Assembly: GCA_963735055.1 (NCBI GenBank)
Contig: CAVTJN010000017.1
Span: forward strand, 201,143 to 265,142
Reading direction: 5' to 3'
DNA: 64,000 bases
From: JBBITI01 sp963735055
GTDB taxonomy: Bacteria > Chloroflexota > Dehalococcoidia > Dehalococcoidales > UBA2162
The notes under the pieces were generated by a model. It was not told the DNA's origin. It saw only the letters and a list, made by a program, of their open reading frames with translations, and searched no databases. A program made the translations under genes and the position numbers. Of the stretch, positions 52,742 to 63,498 are shown piece by piece. Positions within the stretch are counted from its first letter, which is position 1; every line of letters begins with the position of its first letter.

Positions 52742-55149
52742 CTACACCTCTCCAGCATCTGCTGCTATTTTGCGCTTGACACTCCGTGCCGTGGATATGG
52801 GGAAAACACCGTCACTATCGTCACTACCGTCATTCCGACGATCGTTTGAAGCTGCTCCGGATGACGATACTGAATCTTGTTGTGACGATATTCTGTCTGC
52901 CGGTGACGATGCCTGACGGTTGTCGTCAGGTGACGAATCAGCTTCCGCAGTGACGGTATGGTCGATTTGTACGGTACTTTCCGGCGCCTTTCGGGCCAGA
53001 TGCCATATCTTTGAATCTGCTGTTCGCTGCTCAACCAGGGTGACGCCAACTCGTCTGAGAACAGGCATTACCTCTCGCAATCGTCGGGACAACACGTTCG
53101 GTCCTTTGGGCCACTCTCTGGCCTTGGGATTGATTTTGAGTTCCTCTGCTCGCCTTTCGAACTCGGACATCAGGTCGCTGGCGGTGCCTTCCCATTCCTG
53201 CCCTTCTTTGACGAAGGCCAGAACTGCTTGTGCCACCGGGCTCTCCTCCAGGGCAGATTCGTTTTGCAGTTGGACGTTCGCTTTGTAGGCTCGCATGAAC
53301 TCGTCGGAGGTATGTCCCAGAGCCTCAGCGATGTCCATTCCCCACAAAGCGAAGTCGGCCATCCTGGGCAGATCTCCAACGGTCCTTGGTATCGAATGCC
53401 GGCGGATCGCGGCGCATAGGGCATCAAACATAGAGCCGAGGACCAGAGGCTTGATCTCTTGAAACCGATGCCACAGAGCCTGTTCTGGCAGGCGTTTCTC
53501 AGGTGGTATGGCTTCCAGTCTGAAGATGATGCACCTGTCCAGAAGGTCGGGTTTGGTAGCCACGAGGTTGATTCCGTTGATTCCTCCCAGGCCTCGGATA
53601 GCGTAAATGACATCTTCATCGTCGCTGTAGAGCTCTCGCTGGAGAATCCATCCCCGGTGCAAAGCCGGCACATGGCATCCGAGAGCCACTCGGGAAGGTG
53701 ACTGAGATTGTCGAAGAATACGGCGCGGTGGCGGGCAGGCCAGCTGCACGAATTCCCTGAGGTTGTCGGGCAGCGAAAGACTGGCCAGGCTCGACGTGTA
53801 TCGATCATCGATCGCATCATTCTGTGGAGCGTTGTTTTCGGCGCTGCCCTGTTCTCCTGAGACGGCCGTAATCGGTGACGAGATGTCAGGCAGGAGGGCA
53901 GCGACCAGGCACACTTGGAAGAGCAGACTCGCTTGTTTGCCCGGCAGATTGACCAAGTCCAACAGGTTGTCCATGGTGCCGCCGTGTTGGGGCTCGCATT
54001 GTGGAGCCTGGTGGACATAATGCCGAAACATGACCGGAGGGCGTTCGACAACGTGCCAACCTTCCTGGGTTATCAACACCGCTCTCCAGTCGCCGAGATC
54101 GTACCAGGTGCCTTCGGATTTCCTTGCCACTCGTAGCCACAGGGTTGTCTCGGGACCTTCGAATTCGGCTCTTGATGCCAAAGTCCCTCTCGCCGTAGAG
54201 ACAGAGCCTCACCCGTGAGTCCCTTTCCTTCTTGCCTAAGAAAGCACCATCGCACATAAGAGGCCGCCGCCTTGCTTTTCAGTGGCCATATCTCTCTGCG
54301 TTTCTTGCCATTATCGAAAGCGATAACGGGCCCGCGATACTGGTCGTGAAAGAGTTCCACGCCGCTCGCCATAACATAGGCCACGGCTCTGTCGGCGGAT
54401 GAGGCGTCCTCTACAAAGCCATTCGAATCCGGGTTCTTGAACGACCTCAATTCGGTCGTGGCTAAGGCCGTCAGATCAGGTAGGGCTTTCCCCGAGGCGA
54501 AGAAGTCATCCACTCCCTGCTTGGCGCCATCGGATGCCGGCGGCAGATAGACGAAGGCGACGGTCGCGCCTCTGGACTTAAGGAATTCAGAAATGCGTGC
54601 CAGAGCAGCGTGGACGTTCTCTTTAAGCATGACGTCGCTGTCAAAGGAGATGTAGACCTGGCGGCCGTGTAGCGCGGATGTATTCCCAGTCTGCCAGGGC
54701 CGTCTTTTTCCGCTGTGCTCGTTTGTGCCGCGCCAGTTCCAGACTCCCAGGAGGGCGATCGCGCAGCAACCCCTGGATACCAGAGAGTCGCCCTTTTTGA
54801 TTCCTTCGGTGACCCACAGGGGGATTGCGGGATTAGCGAGGATTGCTCTGGCCAGCGGGTTGACATCCAGGACCATGCGGGAGCCGGAAGGTGTTTCGTA
54901 CTTGACTATCCTGCCCCTGAGCACTCTTGGATCGTCCGGGCGGAGTTGATAGAGGACACGCTCGCCTCGTACTCCCCAGACGGGGATGAGCAGAGCGGGG
55001 ACTTGGGACTGGCTCGCGGAGAAACCGAGCGCACGAAGTTCGGCTTTCTCGGTTACGGTCCTGTAGCCACGGGCGGCGATGACTTCAGCGGCGATGCTGC
55101 TCTGGGTCTCGAGCGACTCTCGGTGCTCTTCTGCAAGGATCGTCGACAT
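52742..55149 (-). pseudogene. DUF3854 (Toprim-like) plus P-loop ATPase replication protein, frame-disrupted
   Basis: The N-terminal part from the ATG at 55149 has the DUF3854 primase-like layout: LLIPVWGVRGERVLYQLRPD, IPLWVTEGIKKGDSLVSRG with the Toprim Glu, and VYISFDSDVMLKENV with the DxD. After a shift near 54150 a helicase-like ATPase follows, with Walker A GEQGSAKTT split by a frame break near 53840 and PPRRILRQSQSPSRV read in one frame against FFDNLSHLPEWLSDAM in another. The C-terminal winged region (WEGTASDLMSEFERRAEELK) closes it at 52742. Such fused primase-helicases replicate plasmids and mobile islands. Confidence 0.65.
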
Positions 55150-55173
55150 GCTCCGCTCTCTCCGGATCCGCAA

Positions 55174-55208
55174 ATTGGCCTGTGTTATACTGGCGTGTAT
55201 AGGCCAAT
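55174..55208. promoter_or_regulatory. Divergent intergenic region with inverted repeat
   Basis: ATTGGCCT at 55174-55181 and AGGCCAAT at 55201-55208 are a perfect inverted repeat around a 19-bp centre that holds TATAC/GTATA. It lies between the minus-strand replication gene and the plus-strand cargo gene, a natural place for a shared operator or iteron. Confidence 0.45.
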
Positions 55209-55327
55209 CTTAAACCCCACTTTTTCAGCCGTGCGTGCAGCATTTACTCACGAGGGGCTCAGTGTTTCGCAGATACAACCCACGGTAGCCTCTGTTCCTT
55301 GGATTGCCCCTTTGGGGTATTGACAGG

Positions 55328-56078
55328 ATGAAGAACATAAAGAAAGCACAGGCGATCAAGTTCTGGGAGAGACTTGACGAAAGCACCAGTGAGGAGAGTG
55401 TCATCTCCTCTTTCGCCAACAAGCCCGGGTACCCTGGCCCGCATACCCTGAGGCGATATGCTCAGGTCCACGCGTACTTCAGACAGGGGCTACCTTTGGT
55501 TGAAATGGCCAGAAAGACCGGATGGAGTACTGACTTTGTCGAGAAGATTCAGGAGTGGTGGCAGAGTAGATTCGCGAAGCAACCATCAGCCAAGAAGGTC
55601 GGTCCAGGCTGTTCATTCGGGTCGTGACACCAGTGACGGGTCGCCAGAGGATCTCAGAGTCTCTAGACAGGCAATCGAGAGGCATAGGAGCGAGGTAGTC
55701 CAAGCGGTTATCCCTGGAATCAAGGGTATCGCGGCCTATACTGCCGAGCCTACCCAAGAACACTTCAAGCTGATGCTATCGTGGTACTCAAGACCGTATG
55801 ATAATAGTTGGCCGATCGCCAGAGGCGAAATCGAAGGATCAGCGGTCGGCGGACTCACAGTGCGCTTGTTTGTTGAAGACAAAGTCGAATGGCATTATCT
55901 ACTGCAGCACTTAGCGGACACTTCATTTCAATCGGCGGTACTCAAGTGGAAGAGAGCGATGGCCAGCGATCTTCGGTCAAGATTGGCTCTGCTGAATAGG
56001 GTCATCCATGGGGTCTCCTCCGAATTCGGGCTGCCCCGTAGTGAAAGATCTCCGGTCGTACTCTGGTTCTGGTATTGA
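55328..56078 (+). pseudogene. Hypothetical element cargo protein, frameshifted
   Basis: The first frame from the ATG at 55328 (MKNIKKAQAIKFWERLDEST, PGPHTLRRYAQVHAYFRQG, LVEMARKTGWSTDFVEKIQE) has a helix-turn-helix look. After a shift near 55610 the frame to 56078 gives DLRVSRQAIERHRSEVVQAV and FKLMLSWYSRPYDNSWPIAR with VEWHYLLQHLADTSFQSAV. The joined protein of about 250 residues is not recognised. It is the only plus-strand gene of size in the element. Confidence 0.4.
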
Positions 56079-56081
56079 CCA

Positions 56082-56775
56082 GTGCTATGCCTTCTCAATC
56101 TACTCACAGCTTCTGGGTGGAGGTACGAACGATATCTTCCGCTATCCGGTGAAATCGGAGCCGTACGAGGTTCTGGCGCCCGACGTCCGCTGTCTATTTG
56201 GCAATTGAGTGTCCGTGCGGTCATCCGCACCCCGGATGAGATAGTGCGCAAAAAGGCGATCAGGTATGTATTTGATGTTCAAACAGACGAACCTAAGGAA
56301 GCCGTGAAGGTCGCGGCGTGCATATCTGGCCGCTCAGCAGATCACCGCCGATCTAAAAAGGCAGGCTGATGAGATCCGGCTGGCAATTGCTTTCCCGGAA
56401 GGCAGCACCTGCGATGGCTGCCGACCCTGGGTTGGCGGCAGTAGATAATATCGGCCCGAGACTTGCCGATCAGCTGCCCGCTGCTCATGAGACGGTTTTC
56501 CTTTCGTCGTCGTGACTTGTCAGGCGGCACCAGGTGTCTTGCCCGCTTGATCGCATCATGGCATGCCCTGAAAAAGATTCATACTGCACACGGTGACATC
56601 CGAGAGAGTCGGAATCTCCCTGAAACAACTAGGCGTTGGTTAGGCTGTGCCAGTGAGCCATTCAAAGACAGCGTGCCTGATTCCATCGTCGCGAAGATTT
56701 CAGCGTCCCTCTGTGGTTCGAATCCTGAATGGCTGGCCATTATCAAATACGAGTACGGAATCCTTCCTGAATGAG
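56082..56775 (+). other. Cargo region with short, disrupted ORFs
   Basis: Several overlapping short frames show coding-like peptides: VRAVIRTPDEIVRKKAIRYV at about 56210-56270, and ASWHALKKIHTAHGDIRES with TTRRWLGCASEPFKD at 56540-56670, ending IIKYEYGILPE at 56774. They may be the decayed C-terminal part of the upstream gene or a second cargo gene. No family is recognised. Confidence 0.3.
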
Positions 56776-56938
56776 CGGCCAAGTAACTATGTACCGAGAA
56801 CTTTCAGAGCTGAATTCACATTAGGCTGACTTAGTGTCCGGATATCAAGGTTCACTGGACGTAAACGTCGGGGGAGAGGCAGCCTCTCCAGTAACAACGG
56901 TCGAGATTATTTCGCTGGCTCACGGCCGGACAAAGGCC

Positions 56939-57017
56939 CCGGTGCTTGCCGTTACATGCGTACCTTTCAGTACCCTAGCGATACTGAACCAGAGAGTTCG
57001 AATCCCCCCAGCACCGG
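56939..57017 (+). other. tRNA-like or attachment-site-like sequence
   Basis: CCGGTGCT at 56939-56946 and AGCACCGG at 57010-57017 are perfectly complementary. Within the 79-bp span is a hairpin TTCAGTA/TACTGAA (56966-56988) and the T-loop-like GTTCGAATCC at 56997-57006. However, the T stem does not pair and the anticodon-type loop is nine bases. The T-loop side resembles the ssrA 3' end, so it may be a decayed attachment site or tRNA fragment at the right end of the element. About 320 bp around it carry no gene. Confidence 0.35.
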
Positions 57018-57118
57018 TTAACATTATGTGCTACTTTTGCCCTACCTTTGTAGACACTTCGCTCTGATTCCTATTTCTCTCCGAGACTTGATTCAAGAAA
57101 GCCCGTTACCTCCAGTTC

Positions 57119-58458
57119 TCATTTGTCGACCTTCTTGCCTCTTAGGATACCGCCGTCACGTCGCCGGATTTCGACCGAGATCACTGCTCCTGCTGAGTCG
57201 GTTAAGAAGATGATGCGGGACATTGACCGGCCTTTGGGGAAGAACTCGTTGGTTGAGAGGGGCATAAGTTCATAACGGCGACTTCGGTTGTAGACCGGCC
57301 GTTCTCTCCAACAGCGAATTGCCAATCTGCGGCTTCGTTTTGCCGGTATTTACGCGTTCGTACCGACGCAAGATCTCAGGACTTACTTCCACGGGAGTAG
57401 GTTCTTTGTACGGCTTGCCGATTGCCAATCCGGCGATCTCAAATGCCATCTGTTCCGTAGAACCGGACAGATTGGAAAGAACGGCTACAAAGACATGCTC
57501 ATCGGGCACTCGAATAGCGTAAGCTGCAAAACCGCTGACGCCACCCCCGTGCTGGATTAAGCGATGACCTTCGTATTCCGAAACGCTCCATCCGTACCCG
57601 CATTCAGTCACTGATCCGTCGTTGAGCCGATAGGGAGTGAAAGCCCGGTGTAGGGTCTCCTGTTTTGACCAATTGTTCAGTATGAAGAGCTGCGTCCCAG
57701 ATGGCCAGATCGTCCACAGTAGAGGCCAGTGCACCCCCCGCATAAGGCAATGTCATGCTGAGATAGGTGGCGTTGGCATAACCATTGGGGCCTTTGCTGT
57801 AGCCTGAAACACGATGAGGGATCACTCTAACCGGATCGTCGTAGTAGGAATGCCTCATTCCCAAACGGTCAAATATGTTCTGCTGGATGAATTGTTCGTA
57901 CGTCAACCCGGACGACTTTTCAATGATAGCTCCGAGAAGGACGTAGCCAGAGTTGTTGTAAGCCCAGCCTTCTCCGGGGGCAAAGTCCATGGGTCGGTTC
58001 TTGAAAGAGTCTATTATTTGCTGGACGGTGAAATCGTTTCTGGACGAAGCCCACAACTCTGGTATGTCTGTGTAGCTCTTGATCCCTGAAGTGTGGGACA
58101 AAAGGTGCTCAATCGTGATGAGATGGCCTTGCATGGGATAGTCCGGCAAAAACCTGGTGACGGGGTCGTCAATAGCCAGTTTGCCTTGTTCTGTGAGTAT
58201 GAGCGTAGCCACGGCGGTGAACTGTTTGGTGATCGAGCCGATGCGAAAAACCATGTGAGGCTCGATCGGCACCCCAAGTTCGAGGTTGGCCATATCACGT
58301 CCCTGGCGGTAGATAATTCTGCCATCTTTGACCACAATCACCGCAGCCCCCGGTTCGCCCGGTTTGTAGGTCTCACGTACAAGATTATCAATCGTCTGCA
58401 CTAGGACTTCACCAGCTTCCATAACTTCCTCCCACAACGAAGGGTGTTTTACCATCAC
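57119..58458 (-). pseudogene. Serine hydrolase of the beta-lactamase/PBP family, frameshifted
   Basis: The main frame reads VIVVKDGRIIYRQGRDMANL, RIGSITKQFTAVATL with the SxxK nucleophile, LLSHTSGIKSY and AYNNSGYVLLGA with the YxN motif. After a shift near 57665 the next frame gives YGWSVSEYEGHRLIQHGGGV, with the HxG motif, and a third frame after a shift near 57300 gives a C-terminal beta domain (YELMPLSTNEFFPKGRSMS). The total is about 445 residues. Family members act on peptidoglycan or esters. The host-like context suggests it is outside the element. Confidence 0.7.
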
Positions 58459-59283
58459 CTGTTTCCAGTCCGCCCGGTCAGGTATATCGCCGCAAAAAGT
58501 GAATGAAGCCCATCGGGCTTCATGATTGACTTCATCCTGGCGAGTAAATCATTCTTGAAGCGGCCTCTCATCTTCTCCTCCATACTCATGATCACCGTGC
58601 GATTGCCCGAACCCAGAATGGTCTTCCAATACTCCTCGAAGTCTGTGTAGACCGTCTCTCTCGCCTATTGAACTGTCTCAATCTGCTCGAACCCGTGGCC
58701 GGCAATCAGGGATTCGATTTCCTCGGGTGCGTAGCTCGCCGGCAACGGCATCGAGAACTTCAGCTCGATGCCGTAGTCTTTCGTCAATTGACCGAAGATC
58801 TCGCCCGAGCATGCGTTCTTGAACTACGGTCTTGTCCAAGACAGTCAGGCCGACAGTTCCGCCCGGCCTGCAGACACGGTACATCTCCTTGAGAGCGGTT
58901 TCAGGCAGGAAGAAGATCCCGAATCCGCAGGTAGCTATGTCGAAGGAAGCGTCAGGGAATTGCAGATATCCCCCGTCCATCTTGAGCAACTCGACGTTCG
59001 CGAGGCCCTCAACCGCCGCGGCCCGCCTGGTTTTCTCGAGCATATTGGCTGATATGTCGATCCCGGTGACTTGCCCTGCAGGCCCGACTCGCCTGGCTGC
59101 TGGCAACAAAACCGCGCCGGCGCCAGTGGCAACATCCAATACCTGCAAGCCTGGCCTGAGGTCAAGGAGGTCGACCAGTCGTTGCCCGGACTCCCTGAAT
59201 ACCCCGCCACCATCATACAGGGATGCAGCCTCATTGAATGTCGCTTCCAGCGTCTGGCTGGTTACGATAATCGGATCCGCCAT
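58454..59283 (-). pseudogene. Class I SAM-dependent methyltransferase, frameshifted
   Basis: Start MADPIIVTSQTLEATFNEAA leads to LQVLDVATGAGAVLLPAARR (SAM motif I), VTGIDISANMLEKTRRA (motif II) and FDIATCGFGIFFLPETAL, then YRVCRPGGTVGLTV. After a shift near 58810 the next frame reads PLPASYAPEEIESLIAGHGF, and a third frame after about 58675 gives YTDFEEYWKTILGSGNRTVI and the end GRTGNR. This is a UbiE/arsenite-methyltransferase-like small-molecule enzyme of about 275 residues. It ends close to the serine hydrolase start. Confidence 0.65.
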
Positions 59284-59582
59284 CTTGGCCTCCGAGGCAA
59301 ATCGACCCATCTTCCGCAGACTGGTTAGCTCTGATGGAAGGGAAACGGCTACAGCTTATGACTGTGCCAAGGGGATGTCAAGGATCGCGGATTGATGCTA
59401 TGAGATGGCTTCGTGGGTTACTCGCCATCGGACGAACACGGCCACTACTGCTAACTCATACAGACTGCTGTCACATGGTCGTTGTCCGAGGTCAATAGCT
59501 CTGAACGAACGGGTTTTGGTATCCTCTGTTCGTCGACCAGTAGCATGCAACGTCTGCCCGGCCTCCGGTCTCCCGCCGTTCC

Positions 59583-60246
59583 CTATCCTGGAGGTTGAAG
59601 TGGCGTGTCTCCCCATGACAGGCAGACCAACCCTTGAGACGACGGTATGCCTACGATGACGCCTGCATTGTCCGGACCATGCCTGACGGGGAATTCGAAA
59701 TCGATGTTGCTGAAGATAAGCGGAAGCATGCACCGGTATGTGCCGCCGTGCCCCACCAAGGCAAGCCCCCCCGATAGCAGGCTTTCTCTGCGGACTGGAG
59801 ACTCTCCACAAACGGCACGAACCGATCTCTAATATCGACGAAGCTCTCGCCTCCCTTAATGCGGCGTTCCCATTCTCCCCGTTTCAGCCATGCGTCCGTT
59901 GGCTGCCAGAACAGGTCCCAACTGGCCTGATCTGACTTTCCCTCCAAGACCCCGACATCAATGTCGCGCAGAGCGTCTTCAATGGCAAAAGTGACTCCCA
60001 GTTCATCGGAGAGGATCTCGGCGGTTTGCAACGCCCGTAGCACGGGGCTGCAATAGATTCCTCTAATCGAGGCGCCGCGAAGCTGATCGGCGAGCGCCTT
60101 TTCGCCTGTTGACGGCCTTTCTCGGTTAAGGGATGCTTGCCGGGTCTGTTTGAAAACTCGTGAAGTACGTTGGCCTCACTTTCGCCATGCCGAAGGAAAT
60201 AGAGTCTGAAAGCTGCGGACTCGCTTGAGATCAGTGCTGCCTGCAC
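59583..60246 (-). pseudogene. Histidine phosphatase (phosphoglycerate mutase-like), frameshifted
   Basis: RLYFLRHGESEANVLHEFSN carries the RHG catalytic His, and KHPLTEKGRQQA follows. Another frame continues LRALQTAEILSDELGVTFA and LRDIDVGVLEGKSDQA with the catalytic Glu, and a third gives LVGHGGTYRCMLP with the second His. The end reads NAGVIVGIP and PLQPPG to the stop at 59583. Joined length is about 220 residues, normal for the family. Substrate unknown (sugar phosphates or cofactor intermediates). Confidence 0.65.
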
Positions 60247-60776
60247 AACTCCGCCTCCCGTCGTATTCTACCGGGCCCTGAACGCCGCCCCATAGTGCCA
60301 CGGCACAGCCAGTAGATGCAAGCGACTCTGAGTTCCAGATTGTGACCGCGAGAAAACTCTCATTGTACCGATGGCTGCCAAGCGAGCCTGAAGGCCCTGA
60401 AATCGGCTCTACCTTCTATACAGTGCACAGCTGCAACACGGAGAAATGAAACTCCGAAAAACGCTCCTTCGTCAGGATGGACCGGCAAACATGAAATATT
60501 ATGCGTGGACCCGGGCGGCCCTCTTCCTTGGTCATTCAACAACAAGTCAATTCGAGACTTTCAACTCAATCCGAGAAGATCATCTTCTTGCGGCTATGTC
60601 CGCGTCGCCGTGCGGATCTTGGGCGGTGGCAAGTAGTGTTACATCTGGCTCCCAGCGACCAGAGCGAGCCGCTCAGGCCATGAACCTATGGCGGTGACTG
60701 CCACTCCCGAAGCCTCCAGTCAATACTTAGCCGGATGCAATGTGCGATCTTCTATTGACCCCGATTGCGATGGCCC
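60247..60776. other. Stretch without recognisable gene
   Basis: No convincing coding sequence is seen. A short plus-strand frame at 60446-60697 (MKLRKTLLRQDGPANMKYYA) has no ribosome binding site or family resemblance. Confidence 0.4.
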
Positions 60777-60853
60777 TTGACAAACGTATTACATTGTTAT
60801 ACAATATGCAATACTAGGCTCCGGACAGGAGTCGGCCTGTCCGGATTGTTTTT
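60777..60853 (+). promoter_or_regulatory. Strong sigma-70 promoter followed by a terminator-like hairpin
   Basis: TTGACA at 60777-60782 and TACAAT at 60800-60805 are separated by exactly 17 bp. The -10 lies in a near-palindrome ATTGTTATACAAT (60793-60805). About 15 bp downstream CCGGACAGG (60821-60829) pairs with CCTGTCCGG (60836-60844), followed by ATTGTTTTTG. The gene at 60900 would be read only by transcripts passing this hairpin. Confidence 0.65.
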
Positions 60854-60899
60854 GAGGCAGAGGCAATGAGTCTGTTGGAAGTGACACGAGGTGGATTAG

Positions 60900-61219
60900 A
60901 TGGTACGTTCCAATGATGATTTGAAAGACATTGAATACGCTGCGGCTTTGGGTGCTGCGGAAGAGATTGCCGTCGCGGGGGGAAACCAGCTCTGGACAAG
61001 GTAATGGCCGTTCGTCTTAGTGCGGCTGACTGGATGAAGTTGGAGGGAGAGGCCAGAGAGATGGGTATTGGCCCCACGACTCTGGTGCGAATGTGGATTC
61101 TGGAGCACCTGCGCCAACAGTCCGGCTCCCCTCAAGACGTACTCGGTGCGGTTGACCTGTTCCTCCAAAGAGCGTTCCGGGAGGGCATCATGATTCAAAC
61201 AGCAAGGGACGAGCGCTGA
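60900..61219 (+). CDS. Ribbon-helix-helix (BrnA/CopG-like) protein, frameshifted
   Basis: From the ATG at 60900 (CGAGGTGG upstream) the first frame reads VRSNDDLKDIEYAAALGAAE. After a shift at a G-rich run near 60978 the second frame reads KPALDKVMAVRLSAADWMKL and GIGPTTLVRMWILEHLRQQ, the short beta strand and two helices of an RHH DNA-binding fold. The joined length is about 106 residues. BrnA-like antitoxins have this layout, but no toxin gene is next to it. The palindromic promoter upstream suits autoregulation. Confidence 0.6.
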
Positions 61220-61371
61220 GAAGGCGGATCGTTGCGAGCGGGGATCCTGCTCCAGACACCAAGAGCAGAATCAGAACAAATCAGCCCACTGGGAGCCATC
61301 CTATTTGGCAATATGGTCATCGGCTAGCTGAGGCGGGCGTTTCGCTCACTGTTACAGCAAGGAGGCTGCAC

Positions 61372-63434
61372 ATGGCGAAGAGAGTCATCAAAACGGACTG
61401 TATCCTGTGCATCAACAGCTGCGGCATCAATGCTGTACGTTGAGGATGGCAAGCTGGTCGGGGTGGAGGGGATGGTCGAACATCCGGCCAGCGAGGGCTA
61501 CATCTGTCCACGGGGGAAGGCGCTTGTCGAGTACGTTTACTCGCCGGACCGGGTTCTTCATCCGATGAAGAAAACCAACGGGAAATGGCAGCGGATCACC
61601 TGGGACAAAGCCCTGAATACTATAGCCAGCGAACTCCACAAGATGAAGGAAGAGTACGGCGCCCGGTCACTGGCGGTGTACAGCGGCTCGATCGGCACGG
61701 AGAATATCGAGTTAGCCGCCTTTGCCCAGAGGTTTCGCGGCGCCTACGGGACACCGAACCTGTTGTCCGTCGAGGGCAACTGTTTCCGCTCCCGGATCAT
61801 GGCCAGGCAGATGACCTTCGGCAACCTGTACACCGAAGAGCCTTGGAAGTCGCGCTGCGCGGTCATATGGGGACAGAATATGGACAATTCGGCCGGGCCC
61901 AAGGCGGCAAAGATTTACAAGGCCATGGACGCCGGCACGCTGCAGCATCTGATTGTCATCGACCCCAAACGTATTCCAATGGCAGACAGAGGCACCTACA
62001 TAAGAATTCGGCCCGGAACCGATGTTGCCCTTATGCTCGGCATGATGAACGTCATCGTTTCGGAAGGCCTGCATGACCGGGCATTCGTCGACCGGCACAC
62101 TCTCGGTTTTGATAGACTTGAGGAGCACGTCAAGCAGTACCCGCCGGAGAAGATAGAGAAAATCACCTGGGTCCCGGCGGACGACATCCGGAAGATCGCC
62201 CGCATCTTCGCCGCTGACAAACCGGCCGCGAACGTCGCCGGTACCGCCGCCGATCGACCAGCACATCAACGGTTTTCAGGGGAACCGCGCCCTGGCCATT
62301 CTGCAGATTATTGCGGGAAACGTGGAAATCCCTGGAAGCTGGATCAGCATACCCATTATTAGGCTGGGCGACCTGCGGCTGACCGAGATCAGCGAACCGA
62401 TCGGGGCTGACGTGCATCCCCTCTTTCGCAGATTTTGGGGCCGGACCTCCCCATACGGCCAGCAGAACCTATTTGCCGAGGCGGTGCTGGAGGAAGAAGC
62501 CTTACGCCATCAAAGCCATGATGGTGAACGGAGGCAACCCTGCCCTCACCCTGCCTGATTCCGACCGGGTCGCTGAAGCTATGAAGAAGCTCGATCTGCT
62601 GGTAGTAATGGACCTCTTCATGACCGAAACCGCCCAACTGGCCGATATCTTCCTTCCCGCCTGTTCGTTCCTCGAAAAGAGTGGCCTGGGTTACGTCTAT
62701 GGGGCCACCTGGGGAATACCCTATGCCCTGTTGCGCAAGAAGGTGGTGGACCGCGCGGTGAAAGCTGGCCCGACTGGAAGATCTGGTCCGAATTGGGCAG
62801 GAGAATGGGCCATCAAGAGTACTTCCCGTGGAACAGCGATGAAGAAGTTGTTGATTTCTTCCTGAAACCAAGTGGGCTGACCCGGCGGCAGCTCGAGGTA
62901 GACCACCCCGAAGGTGCATTCTATGTTGAAGAGAGCAAGAAGTATCTGGGTGGTACCTATCGGACTCCATCTGGGAAGATTGAAATCTATTCCGAGACGC
63001 TGTTCGAGAACGGGTACGACCCCCTCCCTGTGTATGTGGAACCCAGCCAGAGCCCGGTCAGCGCTCCGAAATTGGCCAAACACTTCCCCTTGATACTGAC
63101 CACTGGCGCCCGCATCCCACAGTACACCCATACGCAGCTCAGGAACATACCAACCCTAAGGGGGGAGGCACCGGAACCGGTGGCCGAGGTGAATCCGGCA
63201 ACCGCCAGGAAGTACGGCATTGCCAACGGTGACATGATGTCCATCGAAACGCCCAAAGGCAAGATATGCATGAAGGCGCAAACGGTGGAAGAGCTATCTC
63301 CCGGCGTTGTCAGTATTCCTCACGGCTGGTGTGAAGCTAACGCCAACAAACTCACCTCAACAGATATCCGGGATCCGATCACCGGATACACTGAGATGAA
63401 AGCGCTGCTCTGCAGGATACAGAGACGTAAGTGA
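61372..63434 (+). pseudogene. Molybdopterin (bis-MGD) oxidoreductase of the DMSO reductase superfamily, frame-disrupted
   Basis: AAGGAGG precedes MAKRVIKTDCILCINSCGIN, the start of the N-terminal [4Fe-4S] motif C-x2-C-x3-C, whose fourth Cys lies in YICPRGKAL. EGNCFRSRIMARQMTFG holds the likely active-site region, and IWGQNMDNSAGPKAAK and VIDPKRIPMADRG are MGD-binding. Later frames supply QGNRALAILQIIAGNVEIPG, MVNGGNPALTLPDSDRVAEA, and the cofactor-capping domain (HFPLILTTGARIPQYTHTQL). Breaks occur near 61430, 62250, 62510 and 62770. Joined length is about 690 residues. Substrate unknown; formate, sulfur-compound and acetylene-hydratase relatives share this frame. Confidence 0.75.
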
Positions 63435-63498
63435 GTTATGTGGACCCCGAACTGTCGCAACCAAAAAATTTGTCCTGAAATGACGCGAGGATATGGAA

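Larger units (their letters stand above)
47308..57017. mobile_element. Integrated element at the tmRNA gene
   Basis: A large serine recombinase ends on the opposite strand against the 3' end of ssrA, and replication, partition-like, resolvase and cargo genes follow for about 9.7 kb. Serine-recombinase islands inserted at ssrA are established in Dehalococcoides (the vcrABC islands). The left junction is the ssrA 3' end (about 47302-47327). The right end is uncertain: GAGTTCGAATCCCCCCAGC at 56995-57013 resembles the ssrA 3' end with several mismatches. Genes from 57119 onward look chromosomal. Boundaries are inferred. Confidence 0.65.

Noticed and set aside
58503..58535. Perfect hairpin ATGAAGCCC/GGGCTTCAT followed on the minus strand by a T run, resembling a terminator
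   Set aside because: It lies inside the C-terminal coding part of the methyltransferase (MKPDGLHSLFAAIY), upstream of that gene's stop.
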